In this document: positions 1-10,096 of the stretch, piece after piece
Position numbering within the stretch: the stretch's first letter is position 1
Layout of the letters: every line of letters begins with the position of its first letter
DNA from: an uncultured Gammaproteobacteria bacterium
GTDB lineage: Bacteria; Pseudomonadota; Gammaproteobacteria; CAISUE01
Direction of reading: 5' to 3'
DNA: 64,000 nucleotides
Assembly (NCBI GenBank): GCA_903888615.1
Contig: CAISUE010000003.1
Span: forward strand, 1 to 64,000
The notes under the pieces: generated by a model
Told to the model about the DNA's origin: nothing
Database searches by the model: none
The model's input: only the letters and a program-made list of their open reading frames with translations
Program-made: the position numbers and the translations under genes

Positions 1-1908
1 GTATTTTGTTATTTTTTATTAATCAGCTTGACACTACAGTTTTTTTATTTATTTTCAGCCTATTTAGGTTCAGGCAGCCTTAAACTGAGTAGTGATTATT
101 TTGGCGTGTCGGAACAGACTTATCTAAATAATAATTATGTGGATAATAAAACTTATATTAAAACACATAATATTGGTGGTTTATTTACCGTGCCGATACC
201 TCTCGTTGAGCAGCCATTGTATGTAAAGCAATATGTAATGACAAAGAGTGATATGAGTGAGCTATATTGCCAATATATTACAGCTGATGAATGTGGCATG
301 CTGACAAATTATAAACTGGATCCTACGAAAAAATATTATTCCTCTGAAGAGCAATCGTTTGCTGTAAAAAATATTTATGAACTTAATAATCAGTTGGTAG
401 CAGGACATTATTTCCACCATCAAAATGCTTTTTTGGGTCCGATGAATGAATATGTGCTTGGCAAGCCTATTCAACAAATCAACTTTTTTTATGGCTATGG
501 TAACAGCATGGTGTTAATTAAGCTTATGAAGCTTATCGGGGGATTTGATTTTCAAAATTATATAAAAATATTATTCTCATTTTATCCCATGTATTTATTA
601 TTGGTGATAGCCGCTGCTAGTATTGTTTTTAAAAATATCTGGTATGTATTAGGTATTACACTCGCTTATCTAGTATCTGTTAATTTGCTCGGTTTTGAAG
701 CGATACGTTATGCGCCAGGTAATAATCCGCTCAGGCATTTTTTGGACATGTTCATTCTGGTAGGCCTGTATCAATATTTAAAAGCCGATAGTTACCGACA
801 CGTCTACTTAAGTCCGATGTTGATTTTTTCGCTATTAGCTATTATGGCCAATAAAGAATTCGGTTCGATGATCTTTCTTTCTTTATGTATAACGTTGGCT
901 TTTTATTTTATTACAAATAAAAAATCTTGGTTTGATATAGGATTATTTGTTTTAACCATAGTCGGTGCCTGTAAAATAATCGCTTTTCTGTCAATACAAG
1001 GTGGAGATCCATTAGCTATTTATGGTTATGTTGGTGCTACAAGGGCACCTACGGGACGCATGGTTTCTACTTTGGTCGCCATCTTTATTACATTTATTTA
1101 TGGCTTGTTGTTTTTTGATTTTATTAAAAATAAAGCCAACAATTCATTATTTTTTTTGAAGTTATTTTTGTTTTTTTATGCTCAAGGTGTATTAGTTTAT
1201 TATATTTGGTACACGGAACCAGGACATTTTTTATCCACCAGTATTGCTCTTATATTTTTAATGATGCTGTTATTGCGAGAAAGGCTTAATTTATTACCAC
1301 GAGCCTTAAATAAAGCTTTATTAAAATTTTTGGTATATGGCTTGCTGTTGTGTGCCTATTTACCTAGCTTACTTTTATACTACAATGGTTGGAATAAATA
1401 CGAAACCATTTTTACGACACATAAAATTTATCAGTGGGGCTTTAAAAAAGCAGCATTCTTAAGTACTATGAATCCAGCTCCTTTTTCAAGTAGCATCCAA
1501 TTGATTCAGCGTTATTCTACTGGTAATGCTATTTATATTATTTCTCGTTTTGATAACTTCTTACCATTTTTGGCAGGTCGCTATAGCGCAATGCCTTATT
1601 TGCAATTAGATTTATCCATAGTCACAAAGAAAGAATTATATAGCACCATTGCGATGATTGATGCAGCTAAGCCAAAATATCTTTTTGTCGACTCTACTAT
1701 TAACGATAATCATTTTAGTGAAGTATTAAATCCAAATGATGCCTTTTGTTTATTGTCTGGATTTGATCATTTAATGCCATTTAATTTGAGTTTAGGACGA
1801 GTATTGACCTTAATGAATCTTACAGCAGTTTTTCAAGGGATTCAGAAAGATTATCAGCCAATTGCTGTTGGTGAATTAATTACAGTTTATCAAAGACGTA
1901 TAAGTTGA
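1..1908 (+). CDS. polytopic membrane protein, probably surface polysaccharide related (5' truncated)
   Basis: The frame is open from the first base of the window, so the true start lies outside. The first usable in-window start, a TTG at 28, falls inside a hydrophobic stretch and is probably not the real one. About 635 codons are visible. A polar segment of roughly 150 residues is followed by about ten hydrophobic segments between residues 175 and 450 and a soluble tail of roughly 170 residues. This layout resembles GT-C glycosyltransferases and other polysaccharide membrane proteins, but I see no diagnostic motif. The following glycosyltransferase and wecB support a role in surface glycans. 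The function is not recognised. Codon usage is AT-rich compared with the rest of the window. Confidence 0.6.
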   Translation, partial: VFCYFLLISLTLQFFYLFSAYLGSGSLKLSSDYFGVSEQTYLNNNYVDNKTYIKTHNIGGLFTVPIPLVEQPLYVKQYVMTKSDMSELYCQYITADECGMLTNYKLDPTKKYYSSEEQSFAVKNIYELNNQLVAGHYFHHQNAFLGPMNEYVLGKPIQQINFFYGYGNSMVLIKLMKLIGGFDFQNYIKILFSFYPMYLLLVIAAASIVFKNIWYVLGITLAYLVSVNLLGFEAIRYAPGNNPLRHFLDMFILVGLYQYLKADSYRHVYLSPMLIFSLLAIMANKEFGSMIFLSLCITLAFYFITNKKSWFDIGLFVLTIVGACKIIAFLSIQGGDPLAIYGYVGATRAPTGRMVSTLVAIFITFIYGLLFFDFIKNKANNSLFFLKLFLFFYAQGVLVYYIWYTEPGHFLSTSIALIFLMMLLLRERLNLLPRALNKALLKFLVYGLLLCAYLPSLLLYYNGWNKYETIFTTHKIYQWGFKKAAFLSTMNPAPFSSSIQLIQRYSTGNAIYIISRFDNFLPFLAGRYSAMPYLQLDLSIVTKKELYSTIAMIDAAKPKYLFVDSTINDNHFSEVLNPNDAFCLLSGFDHLMPFNLSLGRVLTLMNLTAVFQGIQKDYQPIAVGELITVYQRRIS

Positions 1909-2095
1909 TTTTTGGGTAAGCATAATGCCTGATATTGCAATAGTAGCCTGAGGTTGACGTCCGGGTTTTCATATGCAGTGCTGAATAGAATAAATGCCCA
2001 ATAACTATAAAAAATTGCTTGGTTTTATAGGTGAGCGTATTATTTATGAAAGTTCTTGTATCGTTAGTTATTTGCCATGTAAGGATAGAGTGGTA

Positions 2096-3211
2096 TTATA
2101 ACCCATCTTTATCAAACACTAAGCGAGTATTATTTTTAGCGGCGATTAAGGCGGCAGCTTTTTTAAGATAAGCGATGAAATCTTTATGGGCTTGACGGTT
2201 CGGTGCCAAGTGACATGGTAATTGCAGTACAGCTTTGCGAATAAATGTTGGCAACAAAACGGGCAATAAATAAAAAATTCCAAAAGCCGCTTTATTGCGT
2301 AGGCCCGGTAATATTGGTAATACAAGCCAAGCATTACGCAAGGTTGCGCGATAACGATTCATATACGTGGTATAAGCGACGATTTTTAAAAATTCACTGT
2401 GACGGCCATGGCTGATGCTAGTGAGCAACAATTTATAAAAATCCTTGTGCAATTCGCCATGCGTATAAAGTTCTTGAATTAATTCCGCATACGATTTAAT
2501 CATGATATTGGTACGGGAAATGCCATCTTGTAACATGTTGAAGCGATTTTTTTCAATGAATACATTGGTGCAATACGGTAAAAATAAAATCTTAGTCTCT
2601 TTATTCAAGACCATCAGTAACCATATCAAATGTGGCCACGGGGAAGTGAGCGTGGTGATCAAAGCCCATGCTTTTGGTAATAATGGCAGAATTTCACTGC
2701 GTTTAAACATCAAACAACTGATTTTACCGGCTAATTGAATGGCATCGTAGCGCTGGATAATCGTTTGATCGGTCAATAAAGCGTGACTGATAAAAGGCGG
2801 ATAAAGGCGTTTTTGACTAAGGTCATTGATGCAACCACCGATGATGATGGCAGGGTATTGGTGCTGTTCAATATCATGAATGATCTTGCTTAAACAATTT
2901 TCGGCAATTAAATCATCATCACCGAGCATCCAGACATAGTCGCCGTGAGATAAGCTAAGCACATTTTGAAAATTAGCATTAGCACCCAAATTAGTAATGT
3001 TACGATGGTAACAAAAAAAAGCGTGTTCTTGAGCCAGCTTTTCGCAATAGTGTTGAGTTTCATCGTTAGAGGCATTATCGGACACAAAAATTTCGATAGA
3101 CAACGTCGGAACTTTGGCGATTTCAGCCAGTAAACGCTCGATATTGTCTTTTAAGTACTGATAGCGATTCCACGTGGGAATACCAATGGTTAATGTGTAA
3201 TAAGCTGTCAT
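2096..3211 (-). CDS. family 2 glycosyltransferase
   Basis: A 371-aa protein that should transfer a sugar from a nucleotide sugar to a glycan acceptor at the cytoplasmic membrane face. The GT-A fold is visible from the N-terminus: GIPTWNRYQYLKDNIERLL, then VSDNASNDET and the metal-binding acidic cluster WMLGDDDLI near residue 100. The C-terminal 150 residues contain hydrophobic/basic helices that could associate with the membrane. Upstream is the divergent wecB, about 200 bp away. This arrangement fits O-antigen or capsule synthesis. The acceptor and donor cannot be read from the sequence. Confidence 0.85.
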   Translation of the reverse strand: MTAYYTLTIGIPTWNRYQYLKDNIERLLAEIAKVPTLSIEIFVSDNASNDETQHYCEKLAQEHAFFCYHRNITNLGANANFQNVLSLSHGDYVWMLGDDDLIAENCLSKIIHDIEQHQYPAIIIGGCINDLSQKRLYPPFISHALLTDQTIIQRYDAIQLAGKISCLMFKRSEILPLLPKAWALITTLTSPWPHLIWLLMVLNKETKILFLPYCTNVFIEKNRFNMLQDGISRTNIMIKSYAELIQELYTHGELHKDFYKLLLTSISHGRHSEFLKIVAYTTYMNRYRATLRNAWLVLPILPGLRNKAAFGIFYLLPVLLPTFIRKAVLQLPCHLAPNRQAHKDFIAYLKKAAALIAAKNNTRLVFDKDGL

Positions 3212-3414
3212 GGAGTAACTGAATTAAGAATTTTTACGATTATAGCGTACTTAAGCTGCCAGTTTAGCGATTTATTCATTTTCATAGCGTTGCTTCACGG
3301 TAGTTAGTTAGCCCGCTGCGAGGGAAACGTGGCGCTTGCTTTTAAAATCAGATGGTAACACTCTGTGGTAAAATTCAAACCTTCAAGCTTCGTTTACATT
3401 TATTTTGAGTCACG

Positions 3415-4539
3415 ATGAAAAAAATAATCTGTGTGTTTGGCACGCGTCCTGAAGCCATTAAAATGGCGCCGATGATCCTAGCTTTACAAAAGCACCCGGC
3501 TGTGGAAGTTAAAATCTGTGTTACCGCTCAGCATCGCTCGATGTTAGATAGTGTCTTGGATTTGTTTGCGATTGTGCCGGATTATGATTTAAATATCATG
3601 GCCAACAATCAAAGTTTGACTCATATTACCACCAGTGTCTTGCTCCAGTTAGAGCCCATTTTGCGTGAATTCAAACCGGACTGGTTATTAGTGCAAGGCG
3701 ATACCACCACGACGTTTGCCGCGAGTTTAGCTGCTTACTATCAACATATTGCCATTGGTCATCTGGAAGCAGGCTTGCGTACGTATGATAAGTATTCGCC
3801 GTGGCCAGAAGAAGGTAACCGAACCCTCACGAGTCAGTTAGCAAATTTACATTTTGCCCCGACGCTAGTGGCTAAAGAGAATTTGCTGAAGGAAGCCATT
3901 TCTGAAGAAAACATTATTTTGACGGGCAATACCGTCATCGATGCGTTATTGATCATTCGTCAAAAAATTCATGATTCAAGTGTGTTACAACAGCAATTGA
4001 AAGAAAAGTTTGCTTTTTTGAATGCAACTAAAAAACTCATTTTAGTAACAGGTCATCGGCGTGAAAATTTCGGACTCGGTTTTCAATCGATTTGCGCGGC
4101 ATTAAAACAAATTGCCGATCTGCGCCAAGAAGAGGTGGAGATCGTTTACCCCGTTCATTTAAATCCCAATGTCCAACAACCGGTGAATGCTTTGTTAGCG
4201 AGGCACCCTACCATCCATTTGATTGAACCCCAAGAGTATTTACCCTTTCTCTACCTGCTTGATCGAAGTTATCTGGTATTAACAGATTCCGGTGGGGTCC
4301 AAGAGGAAGCGCCAGCGTTAGGCAAACCGGTATTAGTGATGCGCCAAGAAACCGAGCGGCCTGAAGGGGTAGCTGCTGGCACCGCGCAATTGATTGGCAC
4401 CGATACCCAAGTTATTGTGAGTGCTACATTGGCCTTGCTTGATAATGCTGAGCTTTATGACGCGATGCGTTTAGCGCATAACCCTTACGGCGATGGCACA
4501 GCGGCTTTGCTAACGCTGGCGGCTTTACTTAACCATTAA
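3415..4539 (+). CDS. wecB: UDP-N-acetylglucosamine 2-epimerase (non-hydrolysing)
   Basis: Interconverts UDP-GlcNAc and UDP-ManNAc for surface polysaccharide synthesis. At 374 aa it has the family's full length. Recognisable blocks are [12 protein letters not shown] at the N-terminus, [14 protein letters not shown] near residue 95, GHLEAGLRT near 117, TGHRRENFG near 213 and [16 protein letters not shown] near 290, which form the UDP-sugar binding cleft of the GT-B-like epimerase fold. The ATG start gives the canonical [14 protein letters not shown] opening. No wecC or wecG is adjacent. The next gene is convergent, with only 3 bp between the stop codons. Confidence 0.95.
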   Translation: MKKIICVFGTRPEAIKMAPMILALQKHPAVEVKICVTAQHRSMLDSVLDLFAIVPDYDLNIMANNQSLTHITTSVLLQLEPILREFKPDWLLVQGDTTTTFAASLAAYYQHIAIGHLEAGLRTYDKYSPWPEEGNRTLTSQLANLHFAPTLVAKENLLKEAISEENIILTGNTVIDALLIIRQKIHDSSVLQQQLKEKFAFLNATKKLILVTGHRRENFGLGFQSICAALKQIADLRQEEVEIVYPVHLNPNVQQPVNALLARHPTIHLIEPQEYLPFLYLLDRSYLVLTDSGGVQEEAPALGKPVLVMRQETERPEGVAAGTAQLIGTDTQVIVSATLALLDNAELYDAMRLAHNPYGDGTAALLTLAALLNH

Positions 4540-4542
4540 CAG

Positions 4543-7332
4543 TTAAGCACATCCCGCTTTGCTTTCAAGCGCTGCTACGATGGGCCTTGTTACTAAATGC
4601 GCGCCGCGATTAATTAAGGTTTGGGTGGCGCTGAGGTGGCCTTGAGGTTGTGGTGACGGCGCAGCCAGCGGTTGAACGCTGGCGATTTTTTCACGACAAA
4701 TGGCATTGACCATCAACAAATAGGTGGCTACCGCTGGATGCATCGCTTCCCTTGAGACCGTTTCAAATATATCGATAGCTTCTCTACCAAGGCTCTTACC
4801 GATGGGTGCTAAGGTGATAATTTTTCCTGTTTGGTATTTATCTAAGCCTAATTGTTGATGTTTCAACGCACTGTCAACGAGGGTGACCCACGCGTCTTTT
4901 TGATGAGCAGCCTGAAGCACTTGCTTTAATAAGGCTTGATCAAACAGTGGATGATGGGTCGTATCGATGACTAAGGCGTGCATGGCAATGCATTGCGTTA
5001 AATCCAGTTGATCCAGTTGACTGATATCGACAAAGACAATTTTAGCTTTGTTAAGATCCGGCATTTCCAGGGAAACGTGGTCTTTTTTGCAATCTTTGAC
5101 AAATTCAGCCACTTCAAAATAGCTTTTGCCAAACAAATGGATATCACTATCATAACTGCGACCATCAGCTGCCGGTCCATGCAACATCAGCGATAACGTT
5201 AATAAGGTGGTAGTGATAGCTTGTTGGCCACTGTCGGTAAAAAATAATTGTAAACGGTTAGTTGGTATCGCTAAAGCACTGGATGCATAAGCTAGCTCAG
5301 TGTTACGCAATTGGGTTATGGGATCCCGTGCTGACCCTAATAATTCGGAGCGAATTTGTTGTAAGCCTGCTAAAGAAATCAGATATTCGAGCATCGTTTC
5401 AGTCAATAACAAAGCGGTAGAATAAAATTTTGAAGCGGGAGTGGTCGTTATGTTCGCCAATAACGATTGCGCTTCTTGGCAGCAATTAAACAGTTTTAAT
5501 AAACTATGATAATAGACATGACCAAAGGCAGCGAGTGGTTCATTGTTGGCAAGAAATGTTAATGCCGCCATAAAATCAAATGCATAAGCCAGAGTGTTTT
5601 GTAATAGGTTGATCACCGGCGAAGCAATGGTTTGGACGATATCGGCTGCAGCTGGCAGTATGGTAGGTGTTAGTGGCAAGTGAATGTCTTGACGAATGTA
5701 CTGGGTTAAAAAATTGCTCATGGCGGTTTGCAAATACTGATGGGGTGGTGATGTTAAAGCCGCCTGTTGGATGTAAGCGCTTGCTTGGCGATACGTGTTA
5801 AGTGTGCGATCGTCTTTGCGAACGCTATTGCGCAGATAAGTATCGGATTCACGTGGTTTTCTTTTACCGACTTCAGCTACTTTGATGGTGGTGCGTTCAA
5901 AGACTGGGTTAACAGAAAGGTGGGCGGGTTGATCAAAGCGAAATTGCCCTAAGAGGGTATCCAAATCGGTTAAGCTTTTAAGAATAAGCGTATCAAAAGT
6001 TGTTGGTTCTAAACCTAAAGAAAGGCGTAATATTAAACAGCCAGCATCGGTCAGCGTTGGTCTGAAAAAACCAAAGCTTTGGCGTCTTTCAGTATGTAGG
6101 CGCAATCCTTGAGCATGGTGGTTTAATAATGCACCAAAAAAACTCAGTAAGACATTAGTGACGCCTTCTTTATACGTATCATCTGCTGTGTGGCAAGTGG
6201 GATATAACCGGATCATTAAACACGTGAGGTTTTGATGATCCGTTTCGATGGCTATCTGCGTAAAGTTAGCCAATACTATTTTTTGGGTTAATGCTTTAAC
6301 GCGATTTATGCGATAGCTTAGAAGATTGCTGGCTAAGTGTTGATCGACGCTTAACTGCGCTGAACAAGTGGCTTGTAGCTGATTAAAATTTCCAAATACC
6401 GCGTGAATGCGTCTGGTGCATTCGTCTGGACGCAACGCTATGATCGTTTGCGTAGGCTTTAAAATGAGGTTTAGTTTTTCTTTCAAGCGTCGTTGCGCCT
6501 CAGGATTGGCAAGCCCTGCCACCACTACCTCCATCCCTTTGATTAACGTGGAAAAATTATTTTTTCTGGCGCCAGCATGGGCGACTTGAGTCATGACATA
6601 ACCATTTACTGTGGCGGTGGGGGATTTGGCATAACCGCTATCGGGGTGTATTTTTTTAATTTCAGAGCAGATATTAGCGTTGAAATTAGTAGGGCCGATC
6701 AATTTGATAAAGCCGCTATTAAAGGGTAGGCGACACGCGCGGGTATCACCCGGTGTTTTCGTCAATGCTTTGAAAAAACTGCCATGGGCATGGTTGCCTT
6801 GGGAGCGATAATATTGCAATTGCGATTTATGGTTAAATTCACGTAATTGCGCTTTGCCGTGGCCATCTAGGGGACTAAAGGTTGCCGCATGCATGAACAT
6901 ATTGATGACTAACGCTGAATACATGGTTAAGTGTTGAATATTGCCGGTATAGAGCAACATGTCTTGCATCAAATGGGCATAAAGTCCTTGAAAGCTAACT
7001 TCACCACTTTCGGCGCTAATCGCTAAAGCAGGTGCGATCACCGGTGCCATAGGATAGTGTTGCAGCTGAAGCATGCCAATGGGTTGAGGTGCGATGACAA
7101 TTTGCCTTGTTGGCACGTCGGGGCAGGTTAGTAAAATTTTAGCCAATTGTTCTTGTTCGAGTATGGATTTATTTGCGATAGCTTGCAATTGGCTTTTTAG
7201 GGTCGTTAAGCGAGTCGTATCATCATTATTGATCGCTTTCGTTACGAGTTGTTTAAATGCGGTGATATCACTCTTATCGGTGAGGTCGTAGTTTTTGATT
7301 TTTTTATTGGATAAGATAATATGGATAGCCAT
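4543..7332 (-). CDS. large protein of unknown function with a possible PLP-enzyme-like C-terminal part
   Basis: A 929-aa protein I do not recognise as a whole. It has no signal peptide and is probably soluble. About residues 680-880 read like a fold-type I PLP enzyme: a FFTDSGQQAITTTLL segment, a VIDTTHHPLFD segment where such enzymes place the cofactor Asp/His, and VDSALKHQQLGLDKYQ followed by IITLAP, where the Lys could be the Schiff-base residue. This is inference from pattern only. The N-terminal 650 residues match nothing I know. The start ATG at 7332 is followed by MAIHIILSNKK. The gene stands alone, convergent with wecB. Its size, lone position and lack of an obvious family would suit a host-interaction protein or secreted effector in a Legionellales genome, but no secretion signal can be proved. 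Confidence 0.75.
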   Translation of the reverse strand: MAIHIILSNKKIKNYDLTDKSDITAFKQLVTKAINNDDTTRLTTLKSQLQAIANKSILEQEQLAKILLTCPDVPTRQIVIAPQPIGMLQLQHYPMAPVIAPALAISAESGEVSFQGLYAHLMQDMLLYTGNIQHLTMYSALVINMFMHAATFSPLDGHGKAQLREFNHKSQLQYYRSQGNHAHGSFFKALTKTPGDTRACRLPFNSGFIKLIGPTNFNANICSEIKKIHPDSGYAKSPTATVNGYVMTQVAHAGARKNNFSTLIKGMEVVVAGLANPEAQRRLKEKLNLILKPTQTIIALRPDECTRRIHAVFGNFNQLQATCSAQLSVDQHLASNLLSYRINRVKALTQKIVLANFTQIAIETDHQNLTCLMIRLYPTCHTADDTYKEGVTNVLLSFFGALLNHHAQGLRLHTERRQSFGFFRPTLTDAGCLILRLSLGLEPTTFDTLILKSLTDLDTLLGQFRFDQPAHLSVNPVFERTTIKVAEVGKRKPRESDTYLRNSVRKDDRTLNTYRQASAYIQQAALTSPPHQYLQTAMSNFLTQYIRQDIHLPLTPTILPAAADIVQTIASPVINLLQNTLAYAFDFMAALTFLANNEPLAAFGHVYYHSLLKLFNCCQEAQSLLANITTTPASKFYSTALLLTETMLEYLISLAGLQQIRSELLGSARDPITQLRNTELAYASSALAIPTNRLQLFFTDSGQQAITTTLLTLSLMLHGPAADGRSYDSDIHLFGKSYFEVAEFVKDCKKDHVSLEMPDLNKAKIVFVDISQLDQLDLTQCIAMHALVIDTTHHPLFDQALLKQVLQAAHQKDAWVTLVDSALKHQQLGLDKYQTGKIITLAPIGKSLGREAIDIFETVSREAMHPAVATYLLMVNAICREKIASVQPLAAPSPQPQGHLSATQTLINRGAHLVTRPIVAALESKAGCA

Positions 7333-7481
7333 TAAAATACTCTTTTTATTGTGTTAATGCTTTTTTTTGATAAGGCTTAAAGCGTAGCAAATATTAGCAT
7401 AAAAAATTATTTTTTTAAGGAATGATTGAGGATCTTATCAAGCTCAATTGTTAATCTTCAAACCATTACGAGGCCTATCCC

Positions 7482-7862
7482 ATGAGATTGTTACACACCA
7501 TGTTACGCGTTACCGATTTAGACCGTAGTATTGCTTTTTATACCGAGGTTTTAGGGATGCGTTTGCTGCGTCGTCAAGATTATCCAGCCGGAAAATTTAC
7601 TTTGGCTTTTGTGGGTTATGGCCCTGAACATGAACAAGCGGTTATTGAGCTGACACACAATTGGGATATCGATCACTACGAGTTAGGTACTGCCTTTGGT
7701 CATATCGCCATTGGTGTAGAGGATGTCTATGCTGCCTGTGCGTGTATTCGTGCTGCCGGTGGCAACATTAGCCGCGAAGCTGGACCCATGAAAAATGGTA
7801 CCAGTATTTTAGCCTTTGTCGAAGATCCAGATGGTTATAAAATTGAATTGCTTGGGCGTTAA
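7482..7862 (+). CDS. gloA: lactoylglutathione lyase (glyoxalase I)
   Basis: Converts the hemithioacetal of methylglyoxal and glutathione to S-lactoylglutathione in the cytoplasm. The 126-aa chain has all four metal ligands at the positions known from E. coli GloA: His5, Glu56, His74 and Glu122. The VOC fold halves are evident: [20 protein letters not shown], then [14 protein letters not shown]. The C-terminal [13 protein letters not shown] is typical. The gene is monocistronic between the 929-aa gene (divergent) and a gene-poor stretch. Because the active site is intact I regard it as functional. Confidence 0.96.
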   Translation: MRLLHTMLRVTDLDRSIAFYTEVLGMRLLRRQDYPAGKFTLAFVGYGPEHEQAVIELTHNWDIDHYELGTAFGHIAIGVEDVYAACACIRAAGGNISREAGPMKNGTSILAFVEDPDGYKIELLGR

Positions 7863-8468
7863 TTTTTTAGTCATTTTGGGCGATGTTACACCAAATGTGG
7901 GATTAAAACTCAAGAATGATTTTGATAAACTGGCGCCATGAACTGACGCATCGCTTTGCAAATTGCAGTGTGTGCATCGATAAGATTCAATCTAATAGCC
8001 GAATCTTAAGATAAAGGCTTGTAAAGCGTGGCAAGCAATTGCTACTAAAGAAGACGCTGTTATCCCAGAGCGTTGGCAACGCGACTATTTTTCCACATTA
8101 TGCCTGTCCAAAGGATGCGCACTCTATCACCAAGCAAGATTTAATGGTCTGTATGGATGGTCCTTTTACCAATGATGCCGAGCCTTCGATGCTTCAGCAA
8201 GCCAATGCTATCCGCAGGCAAGGTAAAGCTATTTTACGTCATCTGAGTAAAAGAGATTTACATGATCATTGCACAGGCTCCCAACAAAAATTAAAATCCA
8301 CGCCCCTGTTAAGAACAGGCGGTTAGAAGCTTAACTGGCTCGGAGAAAATGGCATTTTTTATGAAAGCATCATGCATGATGGGTCACGGTGACTAAACGT
8401 GCTTTGCGATTTTATTGAGTATTGTGGGCGAATAAACAGCAACGGTGTTTTTATCAGCGGTCTTTTTA
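7863..8468. other. 606-bp stretch without a convincing gene; probable decayed coding sequence
   Basis: No complete gene is supported here. Two overlapping plus-strand frames between about 8020 and 8326 stay open for 60-95 codons and look protein-like in pieces. One reads AWQAIATKEDAVIPERWQRD (8022-8081). Another, with a TTG start at 8039, contains MLQQANAIRRQGKAILRHL. Neither has a ribosome binding site, and the apparent signal switches frame, as expected of a frameshifted relic. A perfect 14-bp palindrome CATCATGCATGATG lies at 8368-8381, and a short hairpin CCTGTT/AACAGG near 8305. I cannot name the ancestral gene. Confidence 0.35.
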
Positions 8469-9944
8469 TTAAGGGCTAAAGCTCCAGCCTTCGGCTTCAT
8501 TGTCAAGGATTTTCGCGCTTTGATGATCAAATTCAGCTTCTTTAGTTTTCGTCGAAGGTAGCTGGTTATTCCAAAAAAAAGCGCTTGGTCGTGCTTGAGG
8601 GCTAAGCACTTGCCAGGGTTGTTCTTGGAGTAAAGCTAATCTGGGGGATGAGGGTAGTGCAGTGCTCGCTGCAATGGGTGGTAATTCCGGCGCAGCCACT
8701 AATATCGGTGGCGGATGGTTTTCTATAATGATTCTACGGCTATCAGTGGTCATGTTTAGTCTTTCGTCTGCTAAGCTGCAACAATGCGCGTGTAACCATT
8801 TTAGTGTCGGTTGGCTACCGATTAAGCCGAGTGAATAATTCATAAAAATATTATTGAGCAAAGGTAATACGCCAATTAATATTAATGCAAGACGATTGAG
8901 GCTGTGATCTAAAAGGCGATCGATCAAATTAATGACACCGATAAAGCCCGTCATGGAATTACTGCTACTGTCGATGAGCGTTAAAATCTTAGCATACAAA
9001 GGTATGGAAAAATGATTCGCTTCCCGTAAATGCGGTTCTAAATGCGCTTTGATTTGATCATAGCAACTGACCGCAAAAATAAACGTACTGCTAAATAATG
9101 ATGCAACGACACTGCTAATAATCAAACTTTCTTTTATGTCAGGGCTGAGGTCTTGGGTCAGTGGAAATAAATCAAGACTTTTACCCGCGCCAAGATAAGC
9201 GGTACCAATGCCAGCGATAATGCCAAATATCGTACTAAATAATGTAGCCACTAGGGTTTTAGTGCCAAGATTAAAGGTGCCAAGGGTATAACGGTAATCG
9301 AGTCCGGCGCAAAATCGCAGTACATTGCGCCGCATTCTGGCTAAGTTAAAGGTGCAATACGACATCATCGAACTGATAGTGACAAAATAAGCAAAACTTA
9401 AGTGCGCGGCTTTGTTGGCATCAGGGTAAATTTCATTTATTAAGGTAGTAGCGGATAAATACGCATTTAAAGCGGAAAAAGGCAAAGAAAGATGGCACAG
9501 GCTGGTGATAAGGTAATAAAGCCCTGTGCTGACGGTGGATAATGCATCATTAGATAAAGTTGATGTTGAACTAACTAAATCAACGATCGGAGTAATTGCG
9601 GTGGGTTCATCAGGAATATCGATGCGTGAGCCGTCAAGTCGTTGATAATAGTGTTCAATGGGTTCAGCGATGGGTCGGGCAGGTAAGCCTTTTAATAATT
9701 TACGATAAATCGGCGGGGCGCGATTAGCCGTTGTTAGTGTTGCATTGAGTGCGGTTAAGCCGCCTGCGAGTGCCATCGTTGGAGGACAGTCAATGCCATA
9801 AGTAGCGAGGGTTTCTTTGAGGCCAAATAATGTTCCGCCAGCTGATGACAGTACTTTTCCGACGCTAAAAATAGTGGCAATGACGAGCCGAATTTTTCGA
9901 TGGACATAAAGTTGTTGACAGAGTGTTGCTAATCGCTTGAGCAT
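8469..9944 (-). CDS. hypothetical multi-span membrane protein
   Basis: A 491-aa protein of unknown function. There are about eight hydrophobic stretches, including one near residues 20-45, a cluster between about 145 and 210, others around 225-255 and 270-300, and a pair near 320-370. A proline-rich linker (about 405-440) leads to a polar, acidic tail containing KTKEAEFDHQ and DNEAEGWSFSP. Glu-rich C-termini of this kind occur in some Dot/Icm substrates, but it is weak evidence alone. The ATG at 9944 is the only good start. Neighbours are the gene-poor stretch downstream and the divergent 738-aa gene upstream, both also unassigned, so this is an accessory segment. Confidence 0.65.
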   Translation of the reverse strand: MLKRLATLCQQLYVHRKIRLVIATIFSVGKVLSSAGGTLFGLKETLATYGIDCPPTMALAGGLTALNATLTTANRAPPIYRKLLKGLPARPIAEPIEHYYQRLDGSRIDIPDEPTAITPIVDLVSSTSTLSNDALSTVSTGLYYLITSLCHLSLPFSALNAYLSATTLINEIYPDANKAAHLSFAYFVTISSMMSYCTFNLARMRRNVLRFCAGLDYRYTLGTFNLGTKTLVATLFSTIFGIIAGIGTAYLGAGKSLDLFPLTQDLSPDIKESLIISSVVASLFSSTFIFAVSCYDQIKAHLEPHLREANHFSIPLYAKILTLIDSSSNSMTGFIGVINLIDRLLDHSLNRLALILIGVLPLLNNIFMNYSLGLIGSQPTLKWLHAHCCSLADERLNMTTDSRRIIIENHPPPILVAAPELPPIAASTALPSSPRLALLQEQPWQVLSPQARPSAFFWNNQLPSTKTKEAEFDHQSAKILDNEAEGWSFSP

Positions 9945-10096
9945 GAGATAGGCTTGGGAAAAACAAAAAAAGGATAGCTTCCAGCTGTGAAAAACCTTAA
10001 GTCAACAATACTAAAGTCTCAAATAATGGTTAAAGTTTACAATAAAGCAGCCTTTTAATGGATTTATTGTCTAAATTTTTTTTTGCTTAAACAGGA

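Noticed and set aside
8039-8326. 95-codon plus-strand frame with TTG start
   Set aside because: No ribosome binding site; protein-like signal switches frames, so I treat the stretch as decayed DNA, not as a gene.
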